From Flavilitoribacter nigricans DSM 23189 = NBRC 102662 (GTDB lineage Bacteria > Bacteroidota > Bacteroidia > Chitinophagales > Saprospiraceae), in NCBI RefSeq assembly GCF_002646595.1, contig NZ_PDUD01000024.1:124001-188000 (forward strand): DNA of 64,000 nucleotides, read 5' to 3'. The notes under the pieces are model-generated. The model did not search any database. It saw only the letters and a list, made by a program, of their open reading frames with translations, and was not told the origin of the DNA. Position numbers and translations under genes: made by a program. Each line of letters begins with the position of its first letter. The stretch's first letter is position 1. This document shows, piece after piece, positions 36,138-44,049 of the stretch.

Positions 36138-36905
36138 TTATTTCAAATATTCCCAGGACTTATATTTTAAATCGAAATCAATATTGAAATCACCACCGTT
36201 GCTTTTCATCCGGGCTTCGATGAACTCGAAGTACTGTTTAGTCTCCTTTTTGTTTAAGTCCAGGAATTTAGTGAGGGACACCTTCCTGCCTTTGGAGGCC
36301 GGCTTACTGATCGGCACACGCTCCAGTTGCCGGATCGCTTTGAAAAGAAAAACGACTTCCTTCTTATCGTCGTAGGCCTCCAGGATCAGCCCCGGCAATC
36401 CACCCAGTTTCCAGGGGCCGTTGGCCAGCGGTATGCCCGGCGCAAACCAGGCCGTATAGTGGCGTCCGCGATGTTCGCAGCGCGCTTTTTTTACCGGCAT
36501 CCCCTGGATCACCTTAGTTTCCGGCGTAATTTCCCACTGCATTGGATGGACTTCGTCCTCGATCAGGTATTTGTTTTCCTGAATGCTGATCTGGAATTCC
36601 GTCAACATTTTTCCCGGCAGATCTTTGTAGATCCAGTGCTCTTTGTCTCCCAGCCAGATCGTCAGGCTCAGTTGCCCGGGATTGTTTCGCTGATCACTGG
36701 CAATATCATCCTGGGTCAGGAATACGAACAGCGATTCCCGCGAATTACAGTGCAGTCGATAGGAGAAATTTCCCTCCAGGTATCCGCCATCGGCAGCGTC
36801 CAGGGGTCTGTAATATTCCACTTCGATCACCGGTTGTGCCGAGCTGTCGGTCGCAAACAGGATGCTGAAGATCAACAGCAGCAGGCTCAGTATCACCTTA
36901 TTCAT
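36138..36905 (-). CDS. GLPGLI family protein (cassette B, second copy)
   Basis: 255 residues. The signal peptide is VILSLLLLIFSILFATDSSA. The family core is clear: HPMQWEITPETKVIQGMPVK, EHRGRHYTAWFAPGIPLANG, PWKLGGLPGLILEAYDDKKE. GLPGLI (TIGR01200) proteins are found only in Bacteroidota, to my knowledge, and have no known function; they are periplasmic or exported. The core is nearly identical to the neighbour at 36942-37688, pointing to a recent duplication or gene conversion. Confidence 0.92.
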   Translation of the reverse strand: MNKVILSLLLLIFSILFATDSSAQPVIEVEYYRPLDAADGGYLEGNFSYRLHCNSRESLFVFLTQDDIASDQRNNPGQLSLTIWLGDKEHWIYKDLPGKMLTEFQISIQENKYLIEDEVHPMQWEITPETKVIQGMPVKKARCEHRGRHYTAWFAPGIPLANGPWKLGGLPGLILEAYDDKKEVVFLFKAIRQLERVPISKPASKGRKVSLTKFLDLNKKETKQYFEFIEARMKSNGGDFNIDFDLKYKSWEYLK

Positions 36906-36941
36906 GTTCTTGCTATTAAGGTTAAAAATGTGTGTTAGGTC

Positions 36942-37688
36942 TTAATCCAGGCGTTCCCACAACTCAAAAGCGCCGGTCTGATAGCTGACGGAAGCGCCTT
37001 CCTTCCTCAACCTGGCGTTCAAAAATTCAAAATACTGGGTAACCTCCTTTTGGTATAGTCGCTGGTAGGACGGAAGGTCTATTTCCGGCTGATCCGTTTC
37101 CGGTTCCACAAGCGCCATTTCACTGGCCGACTGGAGCGCCCGGAAAAGGAAGACCACTACTTTGTCATCATCGTACGCTTCCAGGATCAGGCCCGGCAGG
37201 CCACCCAGTTTCCAGGGACCATTGGCCAGGGGAATACCCGGAGCAAACCAGGCGGTATAATGACGGCCCCGAAATGTGCCGCGTGCCTTTCTTACCGGAA
37301 TGCCCTGAATAAATCGCTCCTCTTTCAAAATTTCCCAGTGGATAGTAGGCAATGCCTCCCGGATGATATACTGTCGCTCTCGGATCGACGTGACCAGGCT
37401 GGTCAGCCGGGACTGCCGCATCTCTTTGAAGATCCAGCTTCTACCCGTAGCGTAATTGAGCGTCACGCTCTGTTCCGCCGTATTGAGGTAGACACTGCGC
37501 GGGGTCTCCTCTTTGAAGAAAACAGATCGCTCCGTTCCACATTTCAGGGTGAAGATCGTTACCTTTTGGGCAGCGGGATCCTTTGCTTCGGCATCCGGTG
37601 TATAGTATTGAATTTCAATTCCAGATTGGCTTCGGCCCGGAATCACCAGTTGTATACTGCATAAGAGCAGCAGGATAATGTTGCGCAT
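36942..37688 (-). CDS. GLPGLI family protein (cassette B, first copy)
   Basis: 248 residues with a signal peptide (IILLLLCSIQLVIPGRSQ). The core LPTIHWEILKEERFIQGIPV, RGRHYTAWFAPGIPLANGPW and LGGLPGLILEAYDDDKVVVF is shared with its neighbour, while N- and C-terminal parts differ (LVEPETDQPEIDLPSYQRLY). Function unknown. It follows a hairpin with a T-run that separates it from the small secreted gene. Confidence 0.92.
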   Translation of the reverse strand: MRNIILLLLCSIQLVIPGRSQSGIEIQYYTPDAEAKDPAAQKVTIFTLKCGTERSVFFKEETPRSVYLNTAEQSVTLNYATGRSWIFKEMRQSRLTSLVTSIRERQYIIREALPTIHWEILKEERFIQGIPVRKARGTFRGRHYTAWFAPGIPLANGPWKLGGLPGLILEAYDDDKVVVFLFRALQSASEMALVEPETDQPEIDLPSYQRLYQKEVTQYFEFLNARLRKEGASVSYQTGAFELWERLD

Positions 37689-37718
37689 ATCAAGACGATT
37701 GAAGTCAGTTTGAAAAAC

Positions 37719-37752
37719 GTCTGGACCATACCTCTATCGCATAGGTCCAGAC
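37719..37752 (-). terminator. Hairpin with T-run between small secreted gene and GLPGLI gene (cassette B)
   Basis: A 9-bp perfect stem, GTCTGGACC at 37719 with GGTCCAGAC at 37744. On the minus strand it is followed by GTTTTTC. It could terminate most transcripts after the small secreted gene and let some reach the GLPGLI and barrel genes. Confidence 0.6.
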
Positions 37753-37768
37753 TATCCTAAACCCAGTA

Positions 37769-38038
37769 TTAATAAGCGATTCGGATCTCCCGTTCGATGA
37801 TATCTTTCTTCATGGCGGCGGCAGCCTCTTCACAGGTTTCCGCTTCTGCCGTCAGCGTAATCTCCATCCTCATGCCGTCAAAGTTGGCGTAGCCGGTGAT
37901 GGACAGGAAACAATATTCAGCCTCAATGCTTACTGGCTGCAAAAGTGTGGTGTCACTACGAGTGGCTTGCTCCGAAGCGGTAACCGCTCCTAATCCATTA
38001 AGTAATACACCAAAGAAGATCGCGAGTAAAATTTTCAT
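37769..38038 (-). CDS. Small secreted two-cysteine protein (cassette B, proximal copy)
   Basis: 89 residues. MKILLAIFFGVLLNGLGAVT is a signal peptide. The mature part has AEYCFLSITGYANF and ITLTAEAETCEEAAAAMKKD, i.e. the same strand-strand-helix order and C-x25-C spacing as its relatives at 32616, 42414 and 42773. Its ATG overlaps the stop of the Cys/His protein gene by four bases (ATGA), so the two are translationally coupled. Function unknown. Confidence 0.75.
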   Translation of the reverse strand: MKILLAIFFGVLLNGLGAVTASEQATRSDTTLLQPVSIEAEYCFLSITGYANFDGMRMEITLTAEAETCEEAAAAMKKDIIEREIRIAY

Positions 38039-38505
38039 AATGTCGAAGTATTTAGGTTTGAAATAATTCTGAACAATACACTGTATCCCTGCTCCTTTTC
38101 CAGGATGCGGTAGTTGCCGGCCTGTAATTTTACGCGATAACCTATTCTGTGGATCAGTCCATCGGAGAAAGCAATCTCGTTTTCCAGTCGAAAAAAGCTC
38201 CCATCGAAATGGGTTTGTATCGTCTTTTCCGTCATACTGTCCCGGCTAAAACAGATCAGGCAAAATCCCGCATGGGGGATCATAAGCCAGCCTTTTCCGG
38301 TACCGCAGCGAGCCGCGGATCTGCGCATCCAGTCACTCTCGTCGATGTCCAAACGGCAAATACCGTGGTAACGACAATGGTACTTAGGCATGCCGAACCG
38401 CACATCGACGCCGACACCCGTCCGAAAAGACCAGGCATCCGCGGGCGGCCTGCCGGTCTTCCGAACGATCTTCAACGGACTAGTATGAATTTTCAGTGAT
38501 TTCAC
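38035..38505 (-). CDS. Cys/His-motif cytoplasmic protein (cassette B)
   Basis: 156 residues, no signal peptide. The striking block FGMPKYHCRYHGICRLD (residues 37-53) is shared with the paralogue at 43312-43809, with Cys44, His47 and Cys50. Further shared positions are Cys67, Cys82 and the C-terminal pattern YRVKLQAGNYRILEKEQGYS. Four or more conserved cysteines and a histidine suggest a zinc or iron-sulphur site. I know of no named family. It begins cassette B and is coupled to the small secreted gene, so it may sense, modify or regulate. Confidence 0.7.
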   Translation of the reverse strand: MKSLKIHTSPLKIVRKTGRPPADAWSFRTGVGVDVRFGMPKYHCRYHGICRLDIDESDWMRRSAARCGTGKGWLMIPHAGFCLICFSRDSMTEKTIQTHFDGSFFRLENEIAFSDGLIHRIGYRVKLQAGNYRILEKEQGYSVLFRIISNLNTSTL

Positions 38506-38716
38506 GGCAACTTGCTTGGTTTACAGTGGAGATCCGATGTTATAAATACTTCGGATCTTTCGAATACAAAGTTGCCGGTTTTAGGAGGGCGGGTCACGGA
38601 CAGTTCAGCGGTAAATCTTACCCACAGATCGACCGTTTTCAGGGCTATACTACCGTCAGAGATCCGGCGTAGAAATAGGTAAAATCGATCTTGCCCCGGT
38701 GGACTGAAATAGCGGT

Positions 38717-41410
38717 TCAGAATCGAAACTGAAGCTTCAGTAAAGCATAACGGGGGATCAGCCGGAAGGACACCTGGGCAATGTCGGTATCCGTCACGGT
38801 ATTGGCCATAAACACCTTATTATCAAAGATATTGTTGATCAGGAAAGTCAGCAGAAGGCCTTCTTTTTTGAAGTTGTATTGTAGTTCGAGGTCCGAAAAG
38901 TAGGCGATTTGTCCCGGTTGGAAGCTGCGCCGGAAAGTATAGCGGTCATTTTCCCAATGGAGGGAAAATCGCTTACCCAATTGTATTTGGATATCCAGAA
39001 AAGTTCGTTCGATTTTATTACTTCCGGACGCATTGTAAATGCTGGCCTGCTGATTGAATCCCGTATGGAAATTAAAAATACCGGCAAATACAGAGCGAAT
39101 TTCTCCACCCAGGCTGATTGCATCCAGATGAACCTGCCGCAGTGCCCCATCGTTCAGCGCGTTCTGGTAAGTGTTCCGGGCGTAGGAGGCTGTCAGTTTT
39201 ACATTACTACCCAAAGATTTGAAATATTTGTCCAGAGAAAGCCCCGCGTTGAGGAAGCCGGCATTCTCCAGGATAGTACCCGAGGCCTGGATCAACTCAG
39301 GACCGATCTCGGTACGGGAACTGAAATACTGGTGCGCTTTGGCGTAGAGTATATTGGCATTGAATAAAAAACTACTGCTCCAGCCACCGTAAGCATAATT
39401 AGCAAATAAAGTACTGGTCTTTAGCGGTTGCCAGCGGTCTGCGCCCTGCTTTAGGTTCCGGTAACCGGTGAGTACCTTGCCCGAAAAAATATCCAGCAGG
39501 CTCGGCAGATCCGTACCGTAGGTGTAGCGACCTACGATCTTATTCTTTTTGTCGGGTTCCCACTTAAAACCAATTTTCGGAATCAGGTAGAGGTCCCGGT
39601 ATTGCCCGGGAGTAGGTTGTTCGCGGTTGAGATCATCGCGGCGGGTGAGCAGATAATGTCCCTCCAGCGTACCGCTCAGGCTAAACCGGGAGGATAGCTG
39701 GTGCCGGTAGGCGGAAGCCGCCCACAGGTCGGTTTGTCCGAGTTTCAGGTCATTGGTATAGGTATCCGCGGGTATTCCCAGTTCCAGGGATTGCTCAAAG
39801 GCCGAAAGATCACTACGAAAATACTGTGTAGAATGAGTCAGCCCCAGTCGGTGTTCCCAGTTGGCCGCGCCCTTTTTACTCAGTAATTTTGCCGTCAGTC
39901 CGCTGACATTGACCCGGTTTCGGCTCAATTGCTGCAGGCTGTCCACCGTGTGATCATCGTTGAACAGGCCGGCAAATGCAGCGTTCCCCACCCGGTACCA
40001 CTGGGGTTTGTCTTCCCGACCGTAAAAAGCGTCCAGCAAGAGCACCTGGCGATCATTCAATTTACGCGTGTAGTTCAGTCGCTGTTCCAGCGTTTGCTGA
40101 TCATAGTCCAGACTTTCCAGGATACGGTCGTCGTTAAACTGCAGTTGGCTGAAGGCCCCGGATGTTGCCCGGGAATATTTACCGGTATAGTCCAGGCTTT
40201 CCTGTTCGCCGATCTCGTGCCGGATATCCAACTCGATCGCGGCCGCCTTTTGCCGGTTGCGCATTTGAAAGCGCTCCTCAATACTCAGGTTACCGTTCGG
40301 CAGGAAGTATTCCTGCTGCATATCGCGGAAGAAATCCGACTCATCGGCCGAAAAGTAGGCCATACCCCGGATCTTGGTCTTTTCGTGTGGGGAGTGGATG
40401 AAATTGAGGGACGTAAATTCTGCATTGTTGAAGTTCACGCGTTCGGCCTTCAGCTCCGGTACCTGGGGTCGGCGTTCGATCAAATAACGGGCGCCCGATT
40501 CGGCTCCAAATACGCTTTCCTCACCGGATTGGTAGGCATTGGCCGGCAAAAAATCAGAAAAATCTCCGTTCGGATCCTTACCGGTATTATTCATATTGGT
40601 GAGCGAATAGAATTTCCAGTCGCCCAGAAAGGAAATGAGATTAATGCGGGATTCGTAGAATTCAGCGGCGCTGTGGCCAAGCTCCGCATTGCCGAAAAAC
40701 ACGGCCACCCGTTCCTTATCTAGGGTGAGATTTACGGCAACTTTGTCGCTATCTTCAATATCTTTCAGCAATACATTTTCGTGGTAATCATTCAGTACCT
40801 CAACATTGTCGATCAGTTCGGCACTGAGGTTTTTAGTAAGCATTCGGTAGCCTTTTTTGAAAAGATCGTCTCCTTCGACCATGACCTTTTCAATGCTCTT
40901 GCCGTTGATCCGGATCCCTCCGTCTTCGGCCACTTCGAAGCCGGGGAGCTTTTTCAACAGATCTTCAACTACCGCTTCGCTGCCGTCCGCAAAAGAAGCG
41001 GCATTAAAGATCAGGGTATCTTCCCGGATGATGATGGGCACTTCGGCCGTAACGGTGACTTCCCGCAAGGTGTAATCCTGAGCTTCCAGGATGATATCCC
41101 GTTGCATACCCGCCGCCGTCAGGGCTACCGATTCCCGGTAGGCGGTATAGCCCAGACTGACCACATTCAGGATAAAATGCCCGGGAGTATCGTGTTCCAG
41201 CAGGAATTGTCCCTGTTCATCCGTGCCGGCAAAAGCCAGGACCGTGGTCGTATCCGCAGTTTGCAGATACACATTGGCAAAAGGAATTATTTCCTGCGCG
41301 GTATTGCGAACCGTTCCCTTAATGGTGATCTGTCCACGGACCGCAAAGCCCAGGAGCAACAAAACGATCCACAGGCCCGCCCGGCGGGCAATTGCTACGG
41401 CATTTTTCAT
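38717..41410 (-). CDS. TonB-dependent-receptor-like outer-membrane barrel (cassette A)
   Basis: 897 residues. A signal peptide (AGLWIVLLLLGFAVRGQ) is followed by a carboxypeptidase-regulatory-like domain (ITIKGTVRNTAQEIIPFANV), a plug-like region (LPGFEVAEDGGIRINGKSIE, VMVEGDDLFKKGYRML) and barrel strands ending RYALLKLQFRF. It is a diverged paralogue of the cassette B barrel with the same order of domains. It starts 18 bp after the GLPGLI gene. Probably exports, imports or anchors a partner in the outer membrane; the ligand is unknown. Confidence 0.87.
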   Translation of the reverse strand: MKNAVAIARRAGLWIVLLLLGFAVRGQITIKGTVRNTAQEIIPFANVYLQTADTTTVLAFAGTDEQGQFLLEHDTPGHFILNVVSLGYTAYRESVALTAAGMQRDIILEAQDYTLREVTVTAEVPIIIREDTLIFNAASFADGSEAVVEDLLKKLPGFEVAEDGGIRINGKSIEKVMVEGDDLFKKGYRMLTKNLSAELIDNVEVLNDYHENVLLKDIEDSDKVAVNLTLDKERVAVFFGNAELGHSAAEFYESRINLISFLGDWKFYSLTNMNNTGKDPNGDFSDFLPANAYQSGEESVFGAESGARYLIERRPQVPELKAERVNFNNAEFTSLNFIHSPHEKTKIRGMAYFSADESDFFRDMQQEYFLPNGNLSIEERFQMRNRQKAAAIELDIRHEIGEQESLDYTGKYSRATSGAFSQLQFNDDRILESLDYDQQTLEQRLNYTRKLNDRQVLLLDAFYGREDKPQWYRVGNAAFAGLFNDDHTVDSLQQLSRNRVNVSGLTAKLLSKKGAANWEHRLGLTHSTQYFRSDLSAFEQSLELGIPADTYTNDLKLGQTDLWAASAYRHQLSSRFSLSGTLEGHYLLTRRDDLNREQPTPGQYRDLYLIPKIGFKWEPDKKNKIVGRYTYGTDLPSLLDIFSGKVLTGYRNLKQGADRWQPLKTSTLFANYAYGGWSSSFLFNANILYAKAHQYFSSRTEIGPELIQASGTILENAGFLNAGLSLDKYFKSLGSNVKLTASYARNTYQNALNDGALRQVHLDAISLGGEIRSVFAGIFNFHTGFNQQASIYNASGSNKIERTFLDIQIQLGKRFSLHWENDRYTFRRSFQPGQIAYFSDLELQYNFKKEGLLLTFLINNIFDNKVFMANTVTDTDIAQVSFRLIPRYALLKLQFRF

Positions 41411-41428
41411 AAGGCAGCGGATTAGCGA

Positions 41429-42205
41429 TTATTTTTCCTGGAATTCGTATTCTTTCTCCAGCCAGTTGTGCGAGACTTTAGAGATATTAAAGGTGACGCC
41501 GCGCGGAAGTTTGGATTGCAGGTATTTACCGAAATCCTCTCCCGTCCCTTCTTTGATCGATACCAGTTCGGGCAGGCTAACCGATTCACCGACTGTGGGC
41601 GCTTCGATAATCATTGCGGAGGCATTGGGAATCTGCAGCGATCGGAGTTGGAAGTAGGCCACCTTTTCTTCATCGTATACTTCCACTACCAGTCCCGGCA
41701 GTCCGTGCAATTTCCAGGGACCGATCCGTACGGGTACTTCCGGTGCAAACCAGGCATGATAGGTACGACCCCGGAATTCGCCGATCGCTTCCTGGCAAAG
41801 GAATTCACCGATCTTTTTGGACGAACGGGTCAGTTCCCAGTCGATGGCGGTCAGATCTTCCTGCACGATAAAGGCACGGGATTTTCCGTCGGTAAACAAG
41901 AGTTCCCGGGAGACGATCTGCTTCTGATCCAGATCCGTGAAATAACGGGTTCCCAGTGAGTCTTTGCTTACGATATTGATATTCCAGTTCCTGTCACCGT
42001 ATTCGTTTACTTCCTCTTCGGCGCTGGTCCCCTCCCCTGCAGCCGGCTGGTGGTAACAGAACAAGGCCTGCTGGCTCTCCAGGCTGAGCGTCGCCTTTTT
42101 TTCCTGGTTGTTGAGAATGACGTAGTATTCAGCGGATAAGCTGCTTTGCTGGGCCTGAACACCCAGGCTGAGCCCCAATAGGGCGATGACGATAAAAGTT
42201 TTCAT
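41429..42205 (-). CDS. GLPGLI family protein (cassette A)
   Basis: 258 residues from the ATG at 42205, where the signal peptide starts (MKTFIVIALLGLSLGVQAQQ); a longer frame begins at 42244 but crosses a strong inverted repeat. The core is LTAIDWELTRSSKKIGEFLC, FRGRTYHAWFAPEVPVRIGP and WKLHGLPGLVVEVYDEEKVA. It is more diverged than the two cassette B copies, which resemble each other most. Family function unknown. Confidence 0.92.
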   Translation of the reverse strand: MKTFIVIALLGLSLGVQAQQSSLSAEYYVILNNQEKKATLSLESQQALFCYHQPAAGEGTSAEEEVNEYGDRNWNINIVSKDSLGTRYFTDLDQKQIVSRELLFTDGKSRAFIVQEDLTAIDWELTRSSKKIGEFLCQEAIGEFRGRTYHAWFAPEVPVRIGPWKLHGLPGLVVEVYDEEKVAYFQLRSLQIPNASAMIIEAPTVGESVSLPELVSIKEGTGEDFGKYLQSKLPRGVTFNISKVSHNWLEKEYEFQEK

Positions 42206-42220
42206 TGGATGCGTGATTAG

Positions 42221-42285
42221 GAAAATTGATTTGGGGCTGCCCAATTGGCAGCTAAGTGCTCATTACAGCCCCAAAATCAATTCTC
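42221..42285 (-). promoter_or_regulatory. Long inverted repeat in the GLPGLI leader (cassette A)
   Basis: Arms at 42221-42239 and 42266-42285 pair over about 17 bp (AATTGATTTGGGGCTG with CAGCCCCAAAATCAATT, one bulged base). A competing hairpin, GCTGCC/GGCAGC at 42236-42252, uses part of one arm. It ends 15 bp before the start codon and lacks a T-run, so it could control translation or RNA processing. Confidence 0.6.
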
Positions 42286-42413
42286 GCATGAGTAAGGAGG
42301 AACGGTTTGAGCGCAAATCCTGAGAATATTCACCGGGCAGTGCGGACCATTTCCCGGTCATGGCTTGCTGCCCCAGTGACGGGATCGGGATCGGCGCTAT
42401 ACTGCTCCGGATT

Positions 42414-42731
42414 TTAAAAATCGCTACTAAAGAAATCCTTGATCTTTAGTCCCCAGCACTCGTACCATTTGATCCCGTCGATGGTCACGGTACCTTCAAT
42501 GGTGGTGCCGTTGTCCAGCGTAGTGCTCACATCGATGGTACAGGTACCGAATGCTTCGGAGAATTCGATCCGCTCCACCGTCAGTTGGGCATGATCCGAA
42601 CTGAGTGGCGTAAGGGCAGCTTGTTGTACCGCCTCGTAATCCTGTGGGATCGCATTGCCGGCGTAAACGGAGGTAGAGAGTACGGTCAGGGCCAGGGCCA
42701 GCAGGCCGCACATGGTTTTGATGGCATTCAT
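42414..42731 (-). CDS. Small secreted two-cysteine protein (cassette A, second copy)
   Basis: 105 residues. The signal peptide is TMCGLLALALTVLSTSVYAG. The mature part has FGTCTIDVSTTLDNGTTIEG and IDGIKWYECWGLKIKDFF, the strand-strand-helix order with C-x27-C seen in its relatives, but the tail is shorter and Trp/Phe-rich. It lies 41 bp after the first copy. Function unknown. Confidence 0.72.
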   Translation of the reverse strand: MNAIKTMCGLLALALTVLSTSVYAGNAIPQDYEAVQQAALTPLSSDHAQLTVERIEFSEAFGTCTIDVSTTLDNGTTIEGTVTIDGIKWYECWGLKIKDFFSSDF

Positions 42732-42772
42732 AAGTGCGTATTTAAAAGGTCAATAAATGAGGTTTCTGATCC

Positions 42773-43093
42773 TTATTCGAAGGCCGACATGATGTTTTGG
42801 AAAGTTCTGGCTACTTCTTTACAGTCATCGCCGGTTACTTTGAATTCGATCGTTACGGAATCACCGCTTTCGGTAGTTACCGTCAGTTTTCCTTCCAGCG
42901 TGCAGGCTACGATCTCAAAATCACCGGACAGTTCTACATCCAGGACAACGTCGGTCAGGTTCTGATCAACATTCAGGTCCAGTAGATTGACCACCTCTGC
43001 TTTGGGCATTTCGGTTTGGTTAGCCGCGGAGGCAACATTGGTCATTGCGAAAAAAGCGAAGAACAGTGCAGCGAAGATCATTTTGGTTTTCAT
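42773..43093 (-). CDS. Small secreted two-cysteine protein (cassette A, first copy)
   Basis: 106 residues with a signal peptide (MIFAALFFAFFAMTNVASAA). The mature part is acidic: LDLNVDQNLTDVVLDVELSG, then IVACTLEGKLTVTTESGDSV and FKVTGDDCKEVARTFQNIM. The VTG-D-D-C-x-E ending matches the protein at 32616-32948 best. It has its own promoter region that shares a box with the cassette's first promoter, so it may be made in larger amounts than downstream genes. Confidence 0.75.
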   Translation of the reverse strand: MKTKMIFAALFFAFFAMTNVASAANQTEMPKAEVVNLLDLNVDQNLTDVVLDVELSGDFEIVACTLEGKLTVTTESGDSVTIEFKVTGDDCKEVARTFQNIMSAFE

Positions 43094-43202
43094 GATAAAT
43101 AGAGATTTAAAGGTTTAAAAATGAATTGTTATGGATTGGGGAGTTATCCCCTGAGTTACAGTTTACTTGTTTTCGGAAGTGCATATAATCTTTCTTCCGG
43201 TA

Positions 43203-43244
43203 CAAATGTGGTGGCTTGGCTTACTTATTCCGCCAACAGAAATC
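43203..43244 (-). promoter_or_regulatory. Promoter of the first small secreted gene, with shared upstream box
   Basis: On the minus strand GATTTCTGTTGGCGG (box at 43230-43244) lies at the same distance (26 bp from CTGT) before CACATTTG (43203-43210) as a near-identical box lies before the -7 element at 44050-44057. Confidence 0.5.
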
Positions 43245-43311
43245 CACAATTTCTTACCCTCAGATTCTGAAGATTTATTTCCATTTTTCAGCTCTAATAG
43301 GCACTAACTAG

Positions 43312-43809
43312 TTATTTCAATACTTTTTTTGAGCCAAATCTTTCCTTATAATGCATTACCGATTTGGCATTTCTCTTGCGGGTATAGATGTAGATCCGAT
43401 AAAACCGCCGGTCTTCCAGGAGCCGGTAGCGTCCCGGTAACAGATAGGCTCCATCCAGATCCAGAGCCCGGCAGACGGATTCCGGGAGTTCGAGGCCTTC
43501 CCGGAGCCAAAACCAATTCCCGGAGAAGTGATAGCGGCGCGTGCGGGCCGACATACCGGCCTTTTCAAAGTAGAGCAGGCAACCGCCGGAGGCATGGTAA
43601 AACAGTTTGCCTTTACTCCGGCAACAGTTTGTTGAACAGCCCTCCAGCAGTTCTTCTTCGTCCGCTTCGATCCGGCAAATCCCGTGAAAGCGGCACTTGT
43701 ATTTGGGCATTCCCAGGATGATGTCTACCCGGAGACCGGTCTTTTTTCGATCCGGGGCCCGGCGGGGGTATTCCCGGTATGGTGCTGCGGGTTGGTGGAT
43801 AGTCGTCAT
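43312..43809 (-). CDS. Cys/His-motif cytoplasmic protein (cassette A)
   Basis: 165 residues from the ATG at 43809; the frame runs up to 43908 but that would overlap the hairpin after the preceding small ORF. It shares the block LGMPKYKCRFHGICRIE (residues 32-48; Cys39, His42, Cys45) with the cassette B protein. More cysteines follow at 58, 62, 63 and 77, then the C-terminal pattern YLLPGRYRLLEDRRFYRIYI. There is no signal peptide. A metal-binding role is likely, the function unknown. It lies 80 bp after the 40-codon ORF. Confidence 0.7.
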   Translation of the reverse strand: MTTIHQPAAPYREYPRRAPDRKKTGLRVDIILGMPKYKCRFHGICRIEADEEELLEGCSTNCCRSKGKLFYHASGGCLLYFEKAGMSARTRRYHFSGNWFWLREGLELPESVCRALDLDGAYLLPGRYRLLEDRRFYRIYIYTRKRNAKSVMHYKERFGSKKVLK

Positions 43810-43869
43810 GATCAAGAGTTTGTAAATCTGCGGAGCGGGTGATCCGTCCGCCTGGTTCGATAGATATCT

Positions 43870-43886
43870 GCCGGTGAGCAACCGGC
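43870..43886 (-). promoter_or_regulatory. Hairpin directly after the 40-codon ORF
   Basis: A 6-bp stem GCCGGT/ACCGGC with a 5-nt loop, starting 3 bp after the stop codon. There is no T-run, so it could be a processing or attenuation site before the Cys/His gene. Confidence 0.4.
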
Positions 43887-43888
43887 GG

Positions 43889-44011
43889 CTACAGTACGAC
43901 TTCTTCACTGATGAAGATCAGGTCTTGCTGCTCGGCGGGGCTCAGGGCGTTAAAGGCGTCGAGGCTTCCAATTAGTCCGAGGTTGATCAGGAGGTTTACC
44001 AGTGCAATCAT
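43889..44011 (-). CDS. Candidate 40-residue peptide at the head of cassette A
   Basis: An ATG at 44011 opens 40 codons to TAG at 43889. The first 16 residues are hydrophobic (MIALVNLLINLGLIGS), the rest is more polar and acidic (DAFNALSPAEQQDLIFISEE, then VVL). It is preceded by a perfect -7 element 39 bp upstream and followed by a hairpin. No family is recognised. It could be a leader peptide, a small membrane protein or a signal/precursor peptide; lack of a clear ribosome site is normal for this phylum. Confidence 0.45.
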   Translation of the reverse strand: MIALVNLLINLGLIGSLDAFNALSPAEQQDLIFISEEVVL

Positions 44012-44049
44012 GATGTAAGTTTTTTGGTTGTTTGTTGTTGATTACATCA

